This document shows positions 34,120 to 46,265 of a DNA stretch of 64,000 bases, piece after piece. Under the pieces are notes generated by a model that saw only the letters and a program-made list of their open reading frames with translations, ran no database searches and had not been told where the DNA came from. Position 1 is the first letter of the stretch. Each line of letters starts with the position of its first letter. The position numbers and the translations under genes are program-made. This stretch comes from Anthoceros angustus (taxonomy: Eukaryota > Streptophyta > Anthocerotopsida > Anthocerotales > Anthocerotaceae). The stretch is taken from contig VJWM01000025.1 in the NCBI GenBank assembly GCA_010909165.1, forward strand, positions 1,860,001-1,924,000, written 5' to 3'.

Positions 34120-37100
34120 CTACTCAAACCATCTCCTGATGTCATCTCCAGTGATCTTTCCTCGCGCCTTCCCCTGTCCCTGGTCACCCGAGAAGTACTT
34201 AGACCGGTACTCAGCCACAAGCTGATCCAGCCTGTCTTCACCTGGTCTCAACCCTCGAGTTTTCTGTTTCCTCTCACGCCGAGATGCTTCCTTAGGAGGT
34301 TTGCTTGGCTTCTGATGCTTCTGTCGCTGCAAGTGACAACCAGCGCCAGCAGTTCAGCAACGCATCTGATCCACACAACCATGACTCTAGTACTTGGTTC
34401 TCTTGCAATCATGGGGACTGCCACCTCTGGAAAATGATACAAAATTCAAATACCTCAATGCGGGGCTTCGTTCTTGGGAGATGGCCGTCCTTTTCTTTCA
34501 CCCTCTCATCCATGGGCTTGGACTCAACCGGTACCACAGGTACACCTGTTTGGCTTGAACTTGCAATCTTCTTATCTCTACCTTTAGGCCCTCGCTTGCT
34601 TCTTGCCACTATCTCTCCCCCAGGACTTGTGTCTTCAACAGAGTTTGCAGCTTCTGTTGGCTGGCGCTTTCGTTTAAGCACTTTCTTCCCTTTCCCCTTT
34701 TCTCCGTGTACGTTTTCCTCTTTTGTATTGGTAGCCTTGTCCTCCAGCTGCCTTTTGGGTCCAGGGTTTGCAGGTCCTCTGCCCTTGTTAACATCCTTCT
34801 CACTGTTGCTCTTCTTTGCAGCAGCCACACGCTCCTCACGTTTTCTAAGAGCCTTCACACTCTCGATGGCAAATTCAACTATTGGCCGATGCTCAGATCC
34901 AAACAGCTCTGCACAAATCAGAACAAAAAGCACAAATGAGTGAGAACTCAAGGTCTTGCAGAAAGTCCTTCCATATAAATTTTGGAACCTTCCCAACAAA
35001 TTTTGGAACAAGCCTCCCAACAGCTTTAGAGGTGAAACTAGGGACAGAGCAATACTCGGATTGTTGTTTAAAGCACGAAGGGCAACAAGGGCATGTTGAT
35101 GCTCTGTGAACTCAACAAATGCTGTGCTACGAGCCTTGGTGTCACCAGCCTTAGTAACATCTTTGAGAATCTTCACCTGAAATCAAGGACCTAGCCAGTT
35201 AGAAACGGCACACACTGAGCATCAGGCTTGAGCATACGGTTACATGTGAAAGGCCACACCTGCTTAATCACAGGCTTTTGCTTGGAGGCACGAGATAAAA
35301 CAGCATCAATGAACATCTTCTTTAGCTCTTTCTCTGACATTGTCTTTGGGATATTATGAGCTGCTAGACGAGTTCTTGAGACATGGAAGTTTGGGCTCCT
35401 GAGTTTCGTGGCTTTCTCATGCTGTAACCTACATGACACAGCACTAGGTCACGTTCCTGAACAAAATTGCCTCACTACAACCTCCTCCCAAAGGGAAACT
35501 ACTTACTGCTTGCGCTTCAAAATATCTGCCTTGGACACTCCTTCTGCAGCTGGAGTGCCCTCCCAGATAGCTCCCTCCTGCTCTCAAGATTTGAACATGA
35601 CTACTTTTTGAAAACCTAGAATGCATGGGAAAAGTAACACTTATCAACCAATCCTACGCCTGTCTAGATCAGTCGTCCAGGTACCTGCGCAAGCTGTAAG
35701 TTACGTCGATCACCAGTCTCTTCCTTGGACAACTTCACTGCAATGTCACGGGCTGCTTGCTGTCCAACAGCTACATTTACTTTCACAGCCCTTCCTCCAA
35801 GAACAATTCCTCCACTTGGTCCATTCTCATTGTTGCTGGCAGCAGCTTCAGCGGCACTTGCTGCTTCAGCAGACCCAAATTCCAGAAAAGCAGTCCCTCT
35901 AGGCCTCCTGCGAAAGCCACGAAATCAGTTAACTCAAACAAAACACTTTTGGACAGAGTGCCTTCCGACAAGCTGCAAGAAAGGGGTATAAGGTTTTGAA
36001 CTGACTTGGTGATGGGATGGAGGACCAGGCGTACTGCCTTCACCTCTCCAAACACAGAGAACTTATCTCCCAGTTCGGAAACATTTACTTCAGTAGGAAG
36101 GTTTCTGATGAAAACTGTCTTTGCAATGTTATCTGATCCCTTGCCTCCCGCAACAACTCCATCTGTCTTTCCTTCTGGTTTTCCAGCATTCTTTGCAGCT
36201 TCCCGATCTACAGCTATGCTTAAAACAAGCACCTGCCCACCAACGTTGATTCCATCCGCCTCCTTTGAAGCAGCGACAGCTGCGTCTGCTTCTTCAACTG
36301 TAGCAAACTCCATAAAAGCTGTCCCCTTCGGCAGTCTGCCACAACACAAATTACCCTTATCACTACAAACCCATGCAACACAACTGCATATAAATGAAAA
36401 TCACTTCGGAGGCAGTCTACTCTTGGAAAGGAGATGGAGGCCTTACTTCGTCTCTTTATCATAAACCAATCGGAAAGTCTCCACCTGTCCATAAACTGAA
36501 AACTTATTTTTCATATTAGCTACTTTGACAGTGGGGGGCAGATTTCTCACAAACACAGTTCTCCTCAACGCGTCAGCTGCATTTTCAGCAGACACTGCAG
36601 GTACTTCCTTCCCTTGCTTATTTTTTCTGGTAAGAAAATTTTCTTTAGCTCCTACTTTTTCGGTATCTTCATCACCATCATCAAGATTCACAGGCTCTGC
36701 CACATTTGACGACATTACTTTTTTCATGACATTCCTGATCATGTTCAATTCATCATGTGGGTCCAAATTGCTGGTCTCTTTGCCCTCTGCAATTACTGGT
36801 TCAATCCTTTTGTCTAGATTATCAACCAAGTTTCTTTTCTTCTTCACTTTGGGCTCCTCTTCTACTTCCTCCTCTTCACTTGCAGATTTGGCTTCCTCAT
36901 CCACAGGGACAGCTGATCCAGTCTCGTTTCCTGGCAGATCGGCCATCACACCACCCTCAGAGAAAAGCTATACTATGACGACCAAAGTTTCTCAAGCTCA
37001 GCCACCAGAAAAAAATGTGCGGAAAAAGAAGTACTCGCAGTCACTTGTCAAAATGAAATCTTGTGAAAGCTGTCCGGAGAACTGACCGGATGCCCCTGAT

Positions 37101-39529
37101 GGTTCTGCAACAGCAATACTCTCGTAGTTCTTCTTAGCAACTGCCCAGTCTACTGCAATTGGCCTCTTCTCGATGGTCTTCATATTCACCTTGCTTATGC
37201 CCTGAACCAACATGCAAAATGTCAAAGAGGACAGTTTAAGGCATGATGAGTAGTCAAATGCAATCGCCCCCTTCCTCATACAAGGAGCTCACAAGTTTCA
37301 CCATGGCTGCGTACCTTTTCTGCATCTGCTTTACAAGTGAAGCCAACAAATGCAAAACCTCTTGATCTGCCAGAACCGTAGTTCAAGAATGACAAATCAG
37401 GGCAACATGCACGTACAACCACTTGACAGCAGTGGCACAAAAAACAAGGAATTCAAAGTGATACGGACTTGTATCTGGCAATCACATTTACAGTACTAGA
37501 AAGCACATGCTTACTTGCCATCAGGCTTGCGTGGTATACTGATCTCCCATGCAAACCCAGCAGGTGTGAAGAGCTCACGCAGCATTGACTCTGTAACCTA
37601 CAAGATTGAAGCATCTCCATTTTCACAAGTGACTGGGAGTACTTTTAGCACAACTTCCAACGTGAGCAAATGGACTAAGGCAACTCACGGAAAAAGGCAA
37701 GTTGCGAACTATCAGCCTCCACTTCTTCAGCTTAGATCCCTGTGATCACAAAATAAAGATAATGGACACCTGTACACGTTAAGAGATATATGTATGTCAG
37801 CATGTCATGAGAACAAAAGTCAGAACACCTGCACATACCTCACCACCAAGCTGGCGGGCCCAAACTACTCCGCCACCAATCTGCTGCTGGTGGAGGGCTG
37901 CTACAGCTTGACGTGCTGCACGAACAGATGGAAATACAATAGAGATTGCACCTGGCTTGCAGCCATCCTTGGACAGGCCTGCAGCCAAGAACACCCGCAA
38001 CAATACATCATTCCCAAACATGCAATGCAGACAACTGCAACTACCTAACAATTCAGATACTTCACAAAGGCAGTACTCCAAGATATCTATGGTGATGAAC
38101 AGAACAAACCAACCACCAAACAAAGCATCGATGATAAAGTCCACCTACAATACCATGGCTACCAAGCTCTTGCTGTGTCAAGGGAGTGCAGAGAATGTCT
38201 GTAGGATGAATCTTTATCAATTCTGCGACCACAGCGTCTTTCATCTGAGGTGTAGTCAAGCCCCCAATAACTATTGTCCTTGCTGGCCTAATACATGTCA
38301 ACACCAGAAATACGCAATTATTACACTCTGAGCAGGTTAGAGAAGTCGGAAAGAGATAACGAGGACAGTCAAAGGCAAATGCCCACACTTGAATGTAGTC
38401 AGATTACCGTTGTTTATCCGAGCTCTTCCCAGCCTCACGGGAGCTTGTCCCATCCTCACGAGAACGTTTGCCCTGGCCACGCTCTTTTGAGGATGGCTGA
38501 AAAGGCGCTTCTGTAACAGAAGGGAGCCACAGGATGAGCATTGCACACTAACAAACAAGAACTACCAAAACCGTAGGGCACGCAAACAGAAACCCATACC
38601 CAACTTTTTCTTTTTGGCGTTTTGCTCAAGTGCGCCTTTGCTCTCACTGCTTGCAGCTCCTTCGATATCACTTGCTTTTCTTTTCTTGTTTGAAAGGGCT
38701 GCTTCTGGCTGAGCAGATTCAGGCTGCACAGCGTCTGGACATGAATCTTCTGCTCCGGTGCTCTCATCTACACCAGCAATAGAAAACCGAAACACTGGCT
38801 GATTGCAGATGATAAGAAATCATTAACCATCGTGACTCCTTGGGAAAAGACTTCTTTCAGTCACTTGTACAACACCATTACAGTAGCTACCTTTCAGTTT
38901 TGGAGGCCGGCGTTGGTCCATTGGGGCCCGACGCTTGGCAAGCTCAACCTTCATCTTTCTGCCCTGTAGGGACACCCCATTTTTTGCCTCTACTGCCCGG
39001 CCAGCATCTTCCGACACAGCACTGGCAACATAACATCGCTCCCATTAATACCAAGCGAATCCCTAGCAGGAACACACTGTAAGCATCAAACGTAGAGGGT
39101 GCTCACAATTGTACAAATCCAAAACCTCGATTCTTCCCTGACCCTGCGAGACATGCCTGGTATCAGTGAGTGGAATGCAGATGAACCCAGCCAGTCAAAC
39201 TAGTAACTAAAGGGCCCATGAAGAAAGCCCCAGCCAAGGCGAAGACAACCATACCCTTATCCTTGACAGTAAAGCAATGGCGAACAGGCCCCACTTCACT
39301 GAAGACTTCCTCCAGCTGCAGGACGAACGTCCACATCAGGACAGAACAAAAATACAAAGCACTGCAGTGACCAGAGAGCCAATCACGCAACGGTGCATTT
39401 ACAATCGAAAGGGGCAATTGACCAATTCACCTGGGCATCGGTGAGCGTGAAAGGCAGATCTCGGACAAAAATCGTCCGCGCATCGACCTCATCGGGAGAT
39501 GGAGCTGCTTGCCTCGCTGCTGGGCCCAT
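34120..39529 (-). CDS. RBM28: RBM28/Nop4-like nucleolar RNA-binding protein with five to six RRMs
   Basis: Twenty exons with introns of 78-175 bp. From the start: 39529-39431, 39315-39255, 39143-39107, 39021-38891, 38767-38600, 38510-38408, 38287-38154, 37978-37839, 37739-37689, 37597-37515, 37366-37315, 37201-37087, 36955-36447, 36335-36006, 35907-35685, 35577-35507, 35428-35260, 35176-35056, 34908-34454, 34326-34120. About 1,085 residues. RRMs start at RTIFVRDLPF, a divergent RTIVIGGL, WRLIVRNLPF, RTVFVRNLPP, KTVFIRNLPT and a last one around RLAAHNIPKT. Acidic and lysine-rich linkers and a basic tail ending DDIRRWFE match the Nop4p/RBM28 family, which acts in 60S ribosome assembly. The junction 37087/36955 is one base out of frame with canonical sites, so it is slightly misplaced or a base is missing. 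Confidence 0.88.
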
Positions 39530-39721
39530 TTTTCGTATGAATCTCCCTTGCTCACTGCGAGCAAAATTTCAGTTCTCGAAGTCCATGCAGGATGACATGA
39601 TTCAACGTGACGATTCACTGTCACTAATTAGAAATAATCCGTTAAACCCTAAACCCTCGACCTAGCCGTCTGCAGTCTCTATAAATTTCCCTCAGATACA
39701 AGAGTTGGGAAGGAAGCTACC
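39530..39721. promoter_or_regulatory. Shared divergent promoter with telo-box
   Basis: Only 192 bp separate the start codons of RBM28 (-) and the ribosome recycling factor (+). The interval contains aaaccctaaaccct at 39644-39657, two overlapping telo-box motifs (AAACCCTAA), known from promoters of plant ribosomal-protein and ribosome-biogenesis genes. A TATA-like ctataaattt at 39678-39687 points toward the recycling factor and would imply a very short leader. Confidence 0.6.
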
Positions 39722-42700
39722 ATGGCGAGCCCGCGCGCCTGTGGCCTGATTAGGGCTCTGTGGAGTCGCGTTATGATAGACCGAGCTGTTGTGTTGGCAG
39801 CGGAGCAGGCGGGATGTGGGGTTTGCCGAGCGGCGTCGTCAATTGCTCGCCCGACTTCGGTCTCCGCAATGCCGATGGATAGCAGGAGCGAATTTTGCTT
39901 TTCACAGTCATGGCGGGGTTTTGCCAAGCAGGCGAAAAAGGCTAGTATGTTACGTTGTCTGAAGCGTCGTTAGTGCAGGAATGTATTCGTGTGGCTTGTG
40001 TGCTTCTTATTCTTGTGATTGGACGATGATGACCTTTAAAGGTCTCGTTCGGCGGAATGGCTCTGGTAGCCTTGTCGATGACACACGGAAAGCCTGATGT
40101 CCGATCGTGCTCTCTGCTGTCTAGGTTAGTTGTGAGGTGCTGTGTGTTCTTGCTTGCCTTTGATTTTATGTTTCACCGTTCGAGGACAATGATGAAATGT
40201 TGTAAGGTCTCGTTCGGCGTAATGGCTCACAAGCCTTGCCGACCATTCTAATAGATCACCACCCATAATCTGAGTCCTTGCCGTCTCGCGAGTCTTTGGT
40301 TTTGACTCTGTCCGTATTTGTGGAATGGCACATCTTGCCAAGTCCCCTTTGCATGGTAATGCTCTCGTTCTCGTCACTCTACTTGTAACCCCTCTAATGT
40401 GAGTGTCTCTGTTTGCAGAGGGTGATGAGGAGGCGCCTGACGTCAGCTTTGACACGTTGAAACCTGCTGTGAAGGAGCTTGCAACCACCCAGATGGACGC
40501 TGCACTGGATGCTCTCTCGCGAGAGCTTGGCAAGTTGCGTACGGGCAGAGCTAGCCCTGGTGAGCTGGGTGTTTCTGAACTAATGTGTTGTTGAAGTATG
40601 GGATGCCGGGAGGTTGGAATGGCTACGCTGCCTGGGAGTGGGACTATTGTTTCTGATGGATTTTGCTTCTTGTTTCCAGGCATGCTTGATCATGTGTTGG
40701 TGGATGCAAGTGGCTTTAAGTCACCCTCAGCCATGTAGCAGCCGTGTCTGTTTCAGATGCACAGACATTGACTGTCATGCCATATGACCCGTCTGTGAGC
40801 GATCCTTCCTCTTTTCTGTGACCCAATAGTCCCTAGGTCAGCCCGTGTACAGTTGAATGGGGCTGTCTGAGTGGAGTGCAGTTTGTGTTGACCTAAAGTG
40901 GTATGTGTGCAGATGGTGAAAAGCGTCGAGTCCGCTATTTTAAGTTCTCCTTGCGTCTGAATCCCGTGGTTAATGGCCAAACCCTGACGGTACCTATTCC
41001 AAAGTACGGTAACTCTTTGACTAACTGCCTGGGTTGGTGCTATACTTCATTCTGAACGTTCTATGTTCTTACAGTGCCCGATTAAATTGTTCATTGTATC
41101 TCTCTGCTGTCAGGGTGTATTCGCTCTGACCTCCTTTTTCTTGGGTGGCATGGTCCTGTTCGAATACCATCAACGCTGAGATGAATCAGGCTCACGAAGG
41201 AACATTGTGATGTGAGTTGACCGATTTGCCAATGTGCTTAAAAGTGATTTTGGATTTCTGTCAGGTGGCTGTTATACCATCAGCAAGGTGCTAACGGTGT
41301 AGTGGCCTGTCTCCAGGCCATGTGTAAAATGGCTGGGAAGGCGGGGAGGTAGCAAAGCTGAGTCTTCGGAGGGCCAGAAAAGATGTTGGTGTTCTGTCAC
41401 ACCCCATATTATGCATCTCCGTTACTTCCTTGCAAAGCCCTCGTCGTGATTGTGATCCGGGTGATGCAGGCGCTCGATAAAATATCTGCTGCCAGGAAAG
41501 ACTTGCCGAAAGATGATGTCAAGCGACTGGAGAAGAGGTGAGACCGTCAGCGATTGGACGATGATGACCTTTAAAGGTCTCGTTCGGCGGAATGGCTCTG
41601 GTAGCCTTGTCGATGACACACGGAAAGCCTGATGTCCGATCGTGCTCTCTGTCTAGGTTAGTTGTGAGGTGCTGTGTGTTCTTGCTTGCCTTTGATTTTA
41701 TGTTTCACCGTTCGAGGACAATGATGAAATGTTGTAAGGTCTCGTTCGGCGTAATGGCTCACAAGCCTTGCCGACCATTCTAATAGATCACCACCCATAA
41801 TCTGAGTCCTTGCCGTCTCGCGAGTCTTTGGTTTTGACTCTGTCCGTATTTGTGGAATGGCACATCTTGCCAAGTCCCCTTTGCATGGTAATGCTCGTTC
41901 TCGTCACTCTACTTGTAACCCCTCTAATGTGAGTGTCTCTGTTTGCAGAGGGTGATGAGGAGGCGCCTGACGTCAGCTTTGACACGTTGAAACCTGCTGT
42001 GAAGGAGCTTGCAACCACCCAGATGGACGCTGCACTGGATGCTCTCTCGCGAGAGCTTGGCAAGTTGCGTACGGGCAGAGCTAGCCCTGGTGAGCTGGGT
42101 GTTTCTGAACTAATGTGTTGTTGAAGTATGGGATGCCGGGAGGTTGGAATGGCTACGCTGCCTGGGAGTGGGACTATTGTTTCTGATGGATTTTGCTTCT
42201 TGTTTCCAGGCATGCTTGATCATGTGTTGGTGGATGCAAGTGGCTTTAAGTCACCCCTCAGCCATGTAGCAGCCGTGTCTGTTTCAGATGCACAGACATT
42301 GACTGTCATGCCATATGACCCGTCTGTGAGCGATCCTTCCTCTTTTCTGTGACCCAATAGTCCCCTAGGTCAGCCCGTGTACAGTTGAATGGGGCTGTCT
42401 GAGTGGAGTGCAGTTTGTGTTGACCTAAAGTGGTATGTGTGCAGATGGTGAAAAGCGTCGAGTCCGCTATTTTAAGTTCTCCCTTGCGTCTGAATCCCGT
42501 GGTTAATGGCCAAACCCTGACGGTACCTATTCCAAAGTACGGTAACTCTTTGACTAACTGCCTGGGTTGGTGCTATACTTCATTCTGAACGTTCTATGTT
42601 CTTACAGTGCCCGATTAAATTGTTCATTGTATCTCTCTGCTGTCAGGGGTGTATTCGCTCTGACCTCCTTTTTCTTGGGTGGCATGGTCCTGTTCGAATA

Positions 42701-43283
42701 CCATCAACGCTGAGATGAATCAGGCTCACGAAGGAACATTGTGATGTGAGTTGACCGATTTGCCAATGTGCTTAAAAGTGATTTTGGATTTCTGTCAGGT
42801 GGCTGTTATACCATCAGCAAGGTGCTAACGGTGTAGTGGCCTGTCTCCAGGCCATGTGTAAAATGGCTGGGAAGGCGGGGGAGGTAGCAAAGCTGAGTCT
42901 TCGGAGGGCCAGAAAAGATGTTGGTGTTCTGTCACACCCCATATTATGCATCTCCGTTACTTCCTTGCAAAGCCCTCGTCGTGATTGTGATCCGGGTGAT
43001 GCAGGCGCTCGATAAAATATCTGCTGCCAGGAAAGACTTGCCGAAAGATGATGTCAAGCGACTGGAGAAAGAGGTGAGACCGTCAGCGAATTGGACGTCT
43101 TGAGTTCTCCTTTGCCCTACCCTAATGTCTAGTATGGTCTCCTATAAACCTTTGCTCTGCTCAGATGTTTAGTCTGGTCTCTTATAAACTTGTGGGTGCT
43201 AGGTCGAGGACTTAACCAAGAAGTACACGAAAAGCATGGACGATGCGTGCAAGACGAAGGAGAAAGAGATTTTGGCCGGATAA
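39722..43283 (+). CDS. RRF: Mitochondrial ribosome recycling factor
   Basis: Exon 1 (39722-39944) encodes an arginine-rich presequence ending WRGFAKQAKKA, typical of mitochondrial RRF. The intact set of remaining exons is the second, right-hand one: 41949-42089, 42210-42325, 42445-42536, 42724-42745, 42851-42919, 43005-43073 and 43203-43283, giving about 270 residues. Motifs are MDAALDALSRELGKLRTGRA, GMLDHVLVDASGFKSPLSHV, TVMPYDPS, TVPIPKLTKEHCDAMCKMAG, SLRRARKD and DVKRLEKEVEDLTKKYTKSM. RRF, with EF-G, splits the post-termination ribosome. A 1.53 kb tandem copy of exons 2-7 (40419-41540) lies between exon 1 and this set; its exons carry one-base frameshifts. Donor sites gtacgg and gttggt are atypical. 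Confidence 0.88.
40018..43090 (+). repeat. 1.53 kb tandem duplication inside the RRF gene
   Basis: The segment 40018-41552 is repeated at 41553-43090. The junction has the 8-base microhomology attggacg, present upstream at 40019 and downstream at 43090. Reading by eye, the left copy differs from the right by loss of one base in at least seven mononucleotide runs (for example ccct versus cccct, gggga versus ggggga, agaag versus agaaag), plus two 2-3 base indels in ct/ctg repeats. I saw no substitution. Confidence 0.92.
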
Positions 43284-43390
43284 GTCAGCAATTTATGGGG
43301 CACTACTGTCTTATTAATGTCGAAAAATAAGTGAATAACATACATAATGAAAGTCCAGCTTGTCCTGCCCTATTTCTAGCCATGTGAGAC

Positions 43391-44908
43391 CTAGGGCTTC
43401 GGAGATGACAAGCTGTCGGCGTAAGTCCGGAGTTTGCTTGCCGTATCAGCAAAACTGTCACAAATGAAATACCTTTTCTGGAAACCATCTTTGTAGCTCA
43501 TTTTGGGCAGCTTCTTGAAAGGATCCAACGGTTGAAACTCTGGAAATTTTCCCCCATCGCCAGCAAGAAGATACTGCAGCTCACCGAAGCTAGACAAAAG
43601 GCCGGCGCCGAATGCCTTCACATCTCCCTCCTCCCGGACCACGCCAAATTCTACAGTGTACCAGTACAGCTTGGTCAAGTGCCAAATGTCCGACGCTCCT
43701 AGCGATGCCACACCTATTGCGTGGACAAGGTCAGCATACACAGGGTCCGCAAGCATTGGAATATGGCCCAAAATCTCGTGGCAGATGTCAGGCTCAGGAG
43801 TGTACATGGGATTGCTCCCATGTCGGATGTATTGGGTCGAGTGGAACGTCTTGAACGCTAGCCCATTCAAGAAATCCCTCGGGTGAAGGAGACCAGCAGC
43901 CGGCCTAATCTGCCAACCAGTTTGTTGCTGCAAAACCTACGCGTAAAAAAAACAAAAATGAGACACCGCTACCAATTTTGCCGCCAATTAGTAATCCAAG
44001 GAGAGCAGCAAGCCGGAAGGATGACGCAAACCTCGGTCAGCTCTTGCAACTGAGGGATGCGGTCGGGGCGAAAATTGAAGAGCTGAAAGGCTGCCAAAAA
44101 TTCCTTGCATGCATGCGTGGGATAAAGTGCGCTCAATCTTTCCAGCACTTCTCCCCAAACTCTTGTCTCTTCCGCTGTGTAATCAATGGCAGTGATAGGC
44201 TCCCCACTGCACACACAGAATTAAGAGAAAAATATGGGATCCCTTCCTTCACATGAAGGCACAAATGAATTATTGAAACCTAAAAGTTAGCGAACGTAAG
44301 GTGGTCACATCTTATGAAGCTTGGCAAGATCCGCAATCCATGACCTCCTTGTCTTGTATTCTTCATCAAAGAATCCCTGCATGTAGAAATTTCAGTGGAA
44401 TTGCGTTTCAAGGAAACTGGCAAGCGCTGCATGCGAAACCGAAGGAGCCAAACTGATTGTTGAGTTAGCAGCTATAACTGGATGATCTTCCGTCAACTTA
44501 GCACCAAATCCAAGAATATGATCCCCGTTGGAGATATCATGAATCGATCGCGGGATAGGAGGAACCTCCTTCGCCTCGAAAACCTCAGCTGCAGCTGCAA
44601 ACAGAAGCGGCAGCTTCAGAATCAGCCGCATGTCGAATCAAATTAAAACAAATCCATTTCAGTCCAGCCTAGCCTGGCTGACAGTCTCTGCTTGCCAGAC
44701 CTCGAACTGCAAGCCCGTAAGGCAACTTCTGCCTGCCAGCACAGCGTCGCCTCACGTTCCGTAGAAACAAGTCACCAGCAGTCCTGGAAATCGCTCCCCG
44801 CAGCAGAACGCGGTCAGACCATCTCTGATCCGTAGGCCGCAATATACTGCTTGAGGGATTCGAGCAAAGAGACGCTGAATTCAGCTGCAAAGCGCACCCC
44901 AACTCCAT
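43391..44908 (-). CDS. AAH: Plastid-type aromatic amino acid (phenylalanine) hydroxylase
   Basis: Five exons: 44908-44701, 44594-44479, 44376-44309, 44206-44032 and 43936-43391, giving about 370 residues. The first exon, rich in Ser and Arg, is a likely plastid transit peptide. The catalytic domain includes KLTEDHP, GFFDEEYKTRRSWIADLAKL, GEPITAIDYTAEETRVWGEV and the iron site: two histidines in PEPDICHEILGHIPMLADP and the glutamate in KLYWYTVEFGVV. It lacks the N-terminal ACT regulatory domain and C-terminal tetramerisation helix of animal enzymes. The family converts phenylalanine to tyrosine; plant members are reported from non-flowering lineages and use a non-biopterin pterin cofactor. Its 3' end is 107 bp from that of RRF, tail to tail. 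The exon 1/exon 2 junction is inferred from frame and splice signals. Confidence 0.9.
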
Positions 44909-46265
44909 GGCTCCGCGATCAAAGCTCTTCGCCTTTGTTGATCAGAAATCGCATGCGCAAACGATTTCCCAGCCACGAGGCCTCCAGAGGAGACGGAGAC
45001 GAATGCAGGAGGGGGAGCAAGTGGTGGCCAAGGCCAATGCAGAGTCGGAAATGGTGACGCGGAGGGGCCAGCACGGGCCACGTCACGCCGGCGCCAGGTC
45101 AGAGTCCCTTGTTATCGTTCACAGCATGTTCACGGCTGTTTCCGCAAATAAGCTAATAAGCTTGGGCATGTCACTATGGTCAGCCAACGCCCTGCCGTAA
45201 TGTCAACGGGAGTTGGAAAAACTGCTAGTTTTTAATCGAAGTAGTTACATAGTAAATTCCCTAATAAATATAAATTCATTAATTACATATCTTAAATAGG
45301 AAGAAGAGTGCCCTTCATGTCGGGCAGGAAACAGGAAGTGTTCTTCGTCATCCAACTTAGTATATGTGCATAATTTGCATGTTGAACTTACAATTTGCAT
45401 GTGATTATGGTGGCCTCATATTTTGAAGGTGATAAAAGAAGATACAAGGAAGGACGTGTGCCTTGTAAAGATTAGATGGACTGAAATATATTCATTCTTA
45501 TGTAAGGCAAGGTAGGTTAAGGTGTTGGCCAATTAGGAAAAAATGGTTTTCCTTGTTTCTTGCACGGCAGGTTAGTAGTGGCCAATTAGGAAAAACATGG
45601 CTTTCCCTATGGAATTATAGAGGTAGCTCATGTTACTATGTTGTTGTGATATCTTGATATCTATGCTCCATAGTATGTGTTCAGCACCAAATCTCATCCC
45701 ATTGAAACTCTGTATTTACACCCCATGCGAGTGGTTCACTATAGGGATGCGGCTTCTTCATGTTGGGTGCATGCAATACATGCCAGAGAGGTGATTGGTT
45801 TAGATTGATGATTGTATATTTTTTATCCCAACTCCCATGCTCCAATCTTTTTACGTCTAACTAAGCATCAAAGACCACGCGGCTCTTAATGCACCTAATG
45901 CCAAAAGAAACTATCATAATGCTAACCTTTGGCTTAACTTACATTTGGCAAAAAGAAGAGGTACAAGTTGGTAGATATTTTTGGTCATTTGGCAGCCATA
46001 ATTTGGCACAATTTTGGAGAATCTTCTTGGCCGTCGTGGATGCAATAGATGATTTTAGATATGGAGCTCAATTACTTCTTTTTACTACCGCCCATGGGAA
46101 TCTCCCTATGATATCCCTGGTAGGTGGCTCTCCGATATGTCCTCCCTATTTTCGCAGCTAGGAAGTCGCCCCTACCTATCCTATGTTGAATTTGTTCGGA
46201 GCTTTACCAATTCGGCCCTTCAGTACCTACCCCAATTCTGGCGCGCCTTCTCGTAACACGACATA
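44909..46265. other. Intergenic region without recognisable gene
   Basis: The first 300 bp are GC-richer and may be the promoter and leader of the hydroxylase gene. The rest is AT-rich. A short direct repeat, ggccaattaggaaaaa(c)atgg, occurs near 45525 and 45577. A 90-codon open stretch (45889-46161) shows no domain and no splice context. Confidence 0.5.

Noticed and set aside
40018-41552. The left copy of RRF exons as a separate second gene
   Set aside because: It lacks its own first and last exon, is frameshifted in several exons, and differs from the right copy almost only in homopolymer length.
44909-46265. tRNA or other structured RNA genes in the intergenic regions
   Set aside because: I could find no cloverleaf with conserved T-loop or A/B-box sequence by eye here or elsewhere in the window.
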